Source: an uncultured Peptococcaceae bacterium (GTDB lineage Bacteria > Bacillota > Desulfotomaculia > Desulfotomaculales > Desulfallaceae). Taken from it: a DNA stretch of 9,721 nt. Both the position numbers and the translations under genes were made by a program. A model generated the notes under the pieces. It searched no databases, was not told the DNA's origin, and was given only the letters and a program-made list of their open reading frames with translations. This document shows positions 6,752-9,721 of the stretch, in pieces; the stretch's first letter is position 1; the number at the start of each line of letters is the position of its first letter. The stretch is taken from positions 1 through 9,721 of the forward strand of contig CAJYBN010000102.1 of the NCBI GenBank assembly GCA_913064925.1. Direction: 5' to 3'.

Positions 6752-7363
6752 TTGATTGTCATCATTGATTACGGTATGGGCAACTTGCGCAGTGTAGCCA
6801 AAGGATTTGAAAAAATGGGCGTCGAAGTGAAGGTGGCAGACGACCCGAAAGTACTTGAAGACGCCCGGGGTGCCGTTTTGCCCGGCGTCGGCGCCTTTAC
6901 TGACGCCATGCGTAACTTACAAAAAATGGGCATGGTGGATGCTGTTCACCGGTTGTTGGAAAAAGGCAAACCTTTGCTGGGGATTTGCCTGGGCCTGCAG
7001 CTGCTTTTTGAAACAAGTGAGGAGTGGGGTACCAGCGAGGGTCTGGGCATATTGCGCGGCCGGGTGCGGAGGTTGCCGGCCGGGATAAAAATCCCGCATA
7101 TGGGCTGGAATACTTTGTCCGTGAAAAAGAAATGCCCGCTGTTTGAAGGCATACCGGATAACTCGGCCTTTTATTTCGTTCATTCCTACTACGTGGAACC
7201 CGCCGACCCGGCGGTGATTGCCGGGACGACCGAGTACGGCATTGAGTTTACTTCCTTCACAGTCAAGGACAACTTGTTCGGCATCCAGTTCCACCCGGAA
7301 AAAAGCAGCGTGCTGGGACTGCGCATCTTGCAGAATTTTGGGAGGTTGGTTGAAAAATGCTGA
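6752..7363 (+). CDS. hisH: Imidazole glycerol phosphate synthase, glutamine amidotransferase subunit
   Basis: HisH hydrolyses glutamine and channels ammonia to HisF, which uses it to form IGP and AICAR from PRFAR. It is a 203-residue class I glutamine amidotransferase. The nucleophile is C79 in PLLGICLGLQLLF, and the His-Glu of the triad are H181 and E183 in IQFHPEKS. Other family marks are IIDYGMGNLRSV at the N-terminus, LPGVGAF (43-49), IPHMGWN and FVHSYYV. The start is a TTG at 6752, preceded by a GGGGGAGAGG stretch (6735-6744) with 7 bases of spacer. Starting here gives the exact family N-terminus. It is separated from hisB by 39 bases, the longest gap inside the his cluster, and overlaps hisA by 7 bases. 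HisF is encoded two genes downstream, so the two subunits are made from one transcript. Confidence 0.97.
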   Translation: MIVIIDYGMGNLRSVAKGFEKMGVEVKVADDPKVLEDARGAVLPGVGAFTDAMRNLQKMGMVDAVHRLLEKGKPLLGICLGLQLLFETSEEWGTSEGLGILRGRVRRLPAGIKIPHMGWNTLSVKKKCPLFEGIPDNSAFYFVHSYYVEPADPAVIAGTTEYGIEFTSFTVKDNLFGIQFHPEKSSVLGLRILQNFGRLVEKC

Positions 7364-8100
7364 TAATCCCGGCAATTGACCTGCGGGCTGGGAAGTGCGT
7401 GCGTTTAGTGGAAGGCAAACTGGACCGCGAAACGGTTTATTCTGATGATCCAGTGGCTGTGGCACGCCTTTGGGAAAGCAACGGCGCGCGTTGGCTGCAC
7501 GTAGTCGACTTGGACGGGGCTTTTGCGGGCTCGCTTCACAACTTGGACACCATCAAAGCCATCATTGGGTCGGTGCAAATCCCGGTCCAGGTAGGGGGCG
7601 GCATACGCGACTTGCATACCGTGGATCAACTTTTACAAACGGGTGTTTCAAGGGTGATCCTGGGCACCGTAGCCATCCGTAACCCGGGGTTGGTAGCTGA
7701 AGCGTGCGACCGCTACGGCGAGCGCATTGTGGTGGGTATAGATGCCCGCAACGGTAAGGTAGCCGTGGAAGGCTGGGGCTTGACGTCCGAAAAGGACCCC
7801 ATGGACCTCGCTGACGAGGTGCGGCACATGGGTATTACCAGGGTAATATTTACCGACATTTCCCGTGACGGCACTTTGAAAGGTCCCAACATAGAAGCCA
7901 TCAAGAAACTGGTTTTATCCAGCAACCTGAAGGTAATCGCTTCCGGCGGCGTTTCCACCATCGAAGACATAATAGCGCTACAGGAACTCGAGCCCCTGGG
8001 CGTGGAAGGCGTAATCGTGGGTAAAGCACTTTACGCGGGCACGGTTAGCATCAGCGAGGCGCTGGCCCTGGTGCGGGAAAAGAGGCCGGTATCATGTTAA
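7357..8100 (+). CDS. hisA: ProFAR isomerase (phosphoribosylformimino-AICAR ribotide isomerase)
   Basis: HisA opens the aminoaldose ring of ProFAR to give PRFAR, the substrate of HisH-HisF. It is a (beta-alpha)8 barrel of 247 residues, built of two similar halves related to HisF. The two catalytic acids are D8 (IIPAIDLRAGKCVRL) and D129 (VVGIDARNGKV). Phosphate-binding glycine motifs are QVGGGIR (78-84) and the C-terminal-half segments FTDISRDGT (165-173) and ASGGVS. The start ATG at 7357 overlaps the hisH stop, with GGGAGG at 7340-7345 as ribosome site. A second-substrate role for tryptophan synthesis (PriA type) is known in actinobacteria, but nothing here suggests it. Confidence 0.96.
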   Translation: MLIIPAIDLRAGKCVRLVEGKLDRETVYSDDPVAVARLWESNGARWLHVVDLDGAFAGSLHNLDTIKAIIGSVQIPVQVGGGIRDLHTVDQLLQTGVSRVILGTVAIRNPGLVAEACDRYGERIVVGIDARNGKVAVEGWGLTSEKDPMDLADEVRHMGITRVIFTDISRDGTLKGPNIEAIKKLVLSSNLKVIASGGVSTIEDIIALQELEPLGVEGVIVGKALYAGTVSISEALALVREKRPVSC

Positions 8101-8867
8101 TGAAAAGGATTATACCCTGCCTGGATGTAAAGGACGGTCGCGTGGTAAAGGGTACCAATTTCATCAACCTGCGGGATGCCGGTGATCCTGTGGAACTGGC
8201 TGCGTTTTACGACCGGGAAGGGGCCGATGAGCTGGTTTTTCTGGACATTACAGCTTCCGCGGAGGGGCGGAAGACGGTACTGGATATGGTTTACCGTACC
8301 GCCGCGGAAGTATTTATCCCTTACACCGTTGGCGGTGGAATCAGCACGCTGGAAGATATTCGGGCCATGCTTTCCGCGGGCGCGGATAAGGTTTCCATCA
8401 ATACGGCCGCCGTGCAGAACCCGCGCCTTATCACCGAAGCTTCGAACCGCTTTGGAAGCCAGTGTATCGTGGTGGCAATTGACGCGCGCCAGGTCGGGCA
8501 GGATAAATGGGAAGTGTACATTCACGGCGGGCGAACGCCGACGGGAATCGACGCGGTTGGCTGGGCCAAAAAGGTAGAAGCCCTCGGAGCAGGGGAAATA
8601 TTACTTACCAGTATGGACAGGGACGGAACCAAGGACGGCTATGATATCAAACTGACCAGGGCGGTTGCCCGGGCGGTGAATATACCCGTCATCGCTTCGG
8701 GCGGCGTGGGCAACTTGGAACACATACTGGAGGGCCTTACGGTAGGCGAAGCTGATGCTGCCCTGGCGGCCTCCATATTTCACTTTGGTGTTTATTCCAT
8801 AGCCGAAACAAAACAATATCTTCGAAAACATAACGTGCCGGTACGGATCAATGAAAAACAATATTGA
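8094..8867 (+). CDS. hisF: Imidazole glycerol phosphate synthase, cyclase subunit
   Basis: HisF is the synthase/cyclase half of IGP synthase. It receives ammonia from HisH through its barrel and converts PRFAR to IGP and AICAR, the latter feeding PurH. It is 257 residues. The catalytic acids fall at D11 (RIIPCLDVKDGRVVKG) and D130 (CIVVAIDARQ), the same numbers as in the well-studied Thermotoga enzyme. Phosphate-binding motifs are TVGGGIS (78-84), SMDRDGTKDGYD and ASGGVGNLEH. The start ATG at 8094 overlaps the end of hisA and gives MLMKRIIPCLDV, close to the usual MLAKRIIPCLDV. GAGG at 8082-8085 is the ribosome site. An ATG at 8100 is a possible alternative start that would drop two residues. 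Confidence 0.97.
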   Translation: MLMKRIIPCLDVKDGRVVKGTNFINLRDAGDPVELAAFYDREGADELVFLDITASAEGRKTVLDMVYRTAAEVFIPYTVGGGISTLEDIRAMLSAGADKVSINTAAVQNPRLITEASNRFGSQCIVVAIDARQVGQDKWEVYIHGGRTPTGIDAVGWAKKVEALGAGEILLTSMDRDGTKDGYDIKLTRAVARAVNIPVIASGGVGNLEHILEGLTVGEADAALAASIFHFGVYSIAETKQYLRKHNVPVRINEKQY

Positions 8868-8884
8868 CAATCTGGGGTGTAGAT

Positions 8885-9277
8885 ATGCGCATAAAACCGG
8901 AAGATTTAAAATACAACCGGGACGGGTTACTTCCAGCCATAGTACAGGACGCCCAAACCAAGGAAGTGCTTATGCTAGCGTACATGAACAGCGAAGCGGT
9001 GGCCCGGACGCTGGCTACCGGCGAAACTTGGTTCTGGAGCAGAAGCAGGCAAAAGTTTTGGCACAAAGGGGAAACGTCCGGCAACGTTCAGAAGGTCAAG
9101 GAAATATATTTCGACTGCGACCGGGATACTCTATTGTTGCTGGTGGAGCAAAAAGGGGCGGCCTGTCACGAAGGCTATTTTAGTTGTTTCCATTACGGGC
9201 TGGCCGGTGACGGAACTGTAACCGTGAAGGGGCGACCCGTTTTTGACCCGGATAAAGTTTACGGTAAGAAAGGATAG
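8885..9277 (+). CDS. hisI: Phosphoribosyl-AMP cyclohydrolase, monofunctional
   Basis: HisI opens the adenine ring of PR-AMP to give ProFAR, the HisA substrate. It is a 130-residue zinc- and magnesium-dependent enzyme. The hallmark segments are WFWSRSRQKFWHKGETSGN (49-67), the metal-binding DCDRD (77-81: D77, C78, D79, D81) and the cysteines C94 and C101 in CHEGYFSC. It ends shortly after this domain (DPDKVYGKKG), so there is no fused HisE pyrophosphohydrolase, unlike the fused HisIE of some bacteria. The ATG at 8885 has a weak GGGGTG ribosome site (8874-8879). A TTG at 8864, overlapping the hisF stop, would add seven unconserved residues and lacks a ribosome site, so it is rejected. It is the last his gene here. 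Confidence 0.95.
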   Translation: MRIKPEDLKYNRDGLLPAIVQDAQTKEVLMLAYMNSEAVARTLATGETWFWSRSRQKFWHKGETSGNVQKVKEIYFDCDRDTLLLLVEQKGAACHEGYFSCFHYGLAGDGTVTVKGRPVFDPDKVYGKKG

Positions 9278-9308
9278 CAACGAGGCCACCGCAAGGTGGC
9301 ATTTTGCT
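9276..9308 (+). terminator. Hairpin after hisI, possible weak terminator
   Basis: GCCACC (9285-9290) and GGTGGC (9295-9300) form a perfect 6-bp stem capped by the GNRA-type loop GCAA. An outer stem AGCAA (9276-9280) with TTGCT (9304-9308) can close below an internal loop. Only four T residues (9302-9305) follow the inner stem. It could be a weak terminator that partly insulates pcrA from the his operon, or an mRNA-stabilising 3' hairpin. It overlaps the hisI stop codon. Confidence 0.45.
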
Positions 9309-9324
9309 GTGACGGAGGTTAATC

Positions 9325-9721
9325 ATGGATATAACCGCGCTGAACCAGGCGCAAAAACAAGCAGTTACGCACGGCGAGGGGCCGCTGCTGGTGCTGGCCG
9401 GCGCCGGCAGCGGCAAAACCAGGGTGCTTACCACCAGGATCGCTTACCTGCTGCGAGAAAGAAGAGTTGACCCCGCCAACATACTGGCCATAACGTTTAC
9501 CAACAAGGCGGCGCGGGAAATGAGGGAAAGGCTTGCCGCCATGGTTCCCGGCCTGCTGGATGACTTGTGGGTGTGTACTTTTCACGCCGCGTGCCTGAGG
9601 ATACTGCGGCGGCAAGCCGTTTTTGACGGTTACACTTCCCGTTTTGTCATTTACGATACCGAAGATCAAAAAACATTAATCGGCCAGTGTCTCAAAGAGT
9701 TAAACATGGATACCAAGAAAT
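9325..9721 (+). CDS. pcrA: ATP-dependent DNA helicase of the PcrA/UvrD family, N-terminal part
   Basis: The ATG at 9325 follows GGAGG (9314-9318) with a 6-base spacer. The frame then stays open to the window edge, giving 132 codons of a protein normally about 700-750 residues long. The Q-motif region LNQAQKQAV (6-14) is followed by the Walker A motif AGAGSGKT (25-32), motif Ia ITFTNKAAREM (56-66), and CTFHAACLRILRR, as in superfamily 1A helicases. The style LLVLAGAGSGKTRVLTTRIA and NILAITFTNKAAREM is closest to PcrA of Gram-positives, a 3'-5' helicase for nucleotide excision repair and removal of recombination intermediates. UvrD or Rep cannot be strictly excluded from this part. It is unrelated to histidine synthesis; in related Clostridia pcrA is often followed by ligA, which lies outside this window. 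Confidence 0.95.
   Translation, partial: MDITALNQAQKQAVTHGEGPLLVLAGAGSGKTRVLTTRIAYLLRERRVDPANILAITFTNKAAREMRERLAAMVPGLLDDLWVCTFHAACLRILRRQAVFDGYTSRFVIYDTEDQKTLIGQCLKELNMDTKK

Noticed and set aside
8864..8869. A second TTGACA overlapping a stop codon, at the hisF-hisI junction, as a promoter for hisI
   Set aside because: No -10-like hexamer lies 16-18 bases downstream; that position is already inside hisI coding sequence. The resemblance to the yerC-hisD junction looks coincidental.
1..9721. Mobile element, CRISPR array, defence island or a novel multi-gene system
   Set aside because: Every long frame with sense on the + strand is a recognised purine, histidine, regulator or helicase gene with close packing. 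No repeats, integrase, transposase or unexplained gene is visible.

Overview
This is an ordinary, densely packed chromosomal segment that is almost fully explained by two conserved biosynthetic gene clusters plus the start of a housekeeping helicase. Everything real is on the + strand. Moderately GC-rich coding DNA, strong GGAGG ribosome binding sites, frequent TTG/GTG starts, a YerC/YecD-type TrpR-family regulator and the gene order purN-purH-purD / yerC / hisD-C-B-H-A-F-I / pcrA all point to a Gram-positive Firmicute. The Desulfotomaculum/Pelotomaculum-like Clostridia (Peptococcaceae sensu lato) fit best; this is inference from gene order and protein style, not a database match.

Region 1 (1-3251) is the 3' end of a purine operon: the C-terminal part of purN (GAR transformylase), purH (bifunctional AICAR transformylase/IMP cyclohydrolase) and purD (GAR synthetase). 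It ends in a clear intrinsic terminator at 3214-3251. PurD, PurN and PurH catalyse steps 2, 3 and the last two steps of IMP synthesis.

Region 2 (3252-3700) holds the small TrpR-fold regulator gene yerC and a 68-bp, roughly 21% GC spacer. That spacer carries a candidate promoter, a near-perfect 16-bp palindrome and the hisD ribosome binding site. This is the most interesting non-coding stretch in the window, because it looks like a local control point for the histidine genes.

Region 3 (3701-9277) is a tightly overlapping histidine operon: hisD, hisC, hisB, hisH, hisA, hisF, hisI. Together they cover imidazole formation (HisH-HisF), the HisA isomerisation, IGP dehydration (HisB), transamination (HisC), the final two oxidations (HisD) and PR-AMP cyclohydrolysis (HisI). 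The first enzyme (HisG, with HisZ where present), HisE and a histidinol-phosphate phosphatase are not encoded here and must lie elsewhere if the pathway is complete. AICAR, released by HisH-HisF, is a substrate of PurH, so the two clusters are linked metabolically.

Region 4 (9278-9721) has a hairpin after hisI and then the first 132 codons of a PcrA/UvrD-type superfamily 1 helicase cut by the window edge.

I found no mobile element, CRISPR array, tRNA/rRNA or riboswitch, and no evidence for a previously undescribed system. The findings are regulatory candidates, start-codon corrections and modest oddities.
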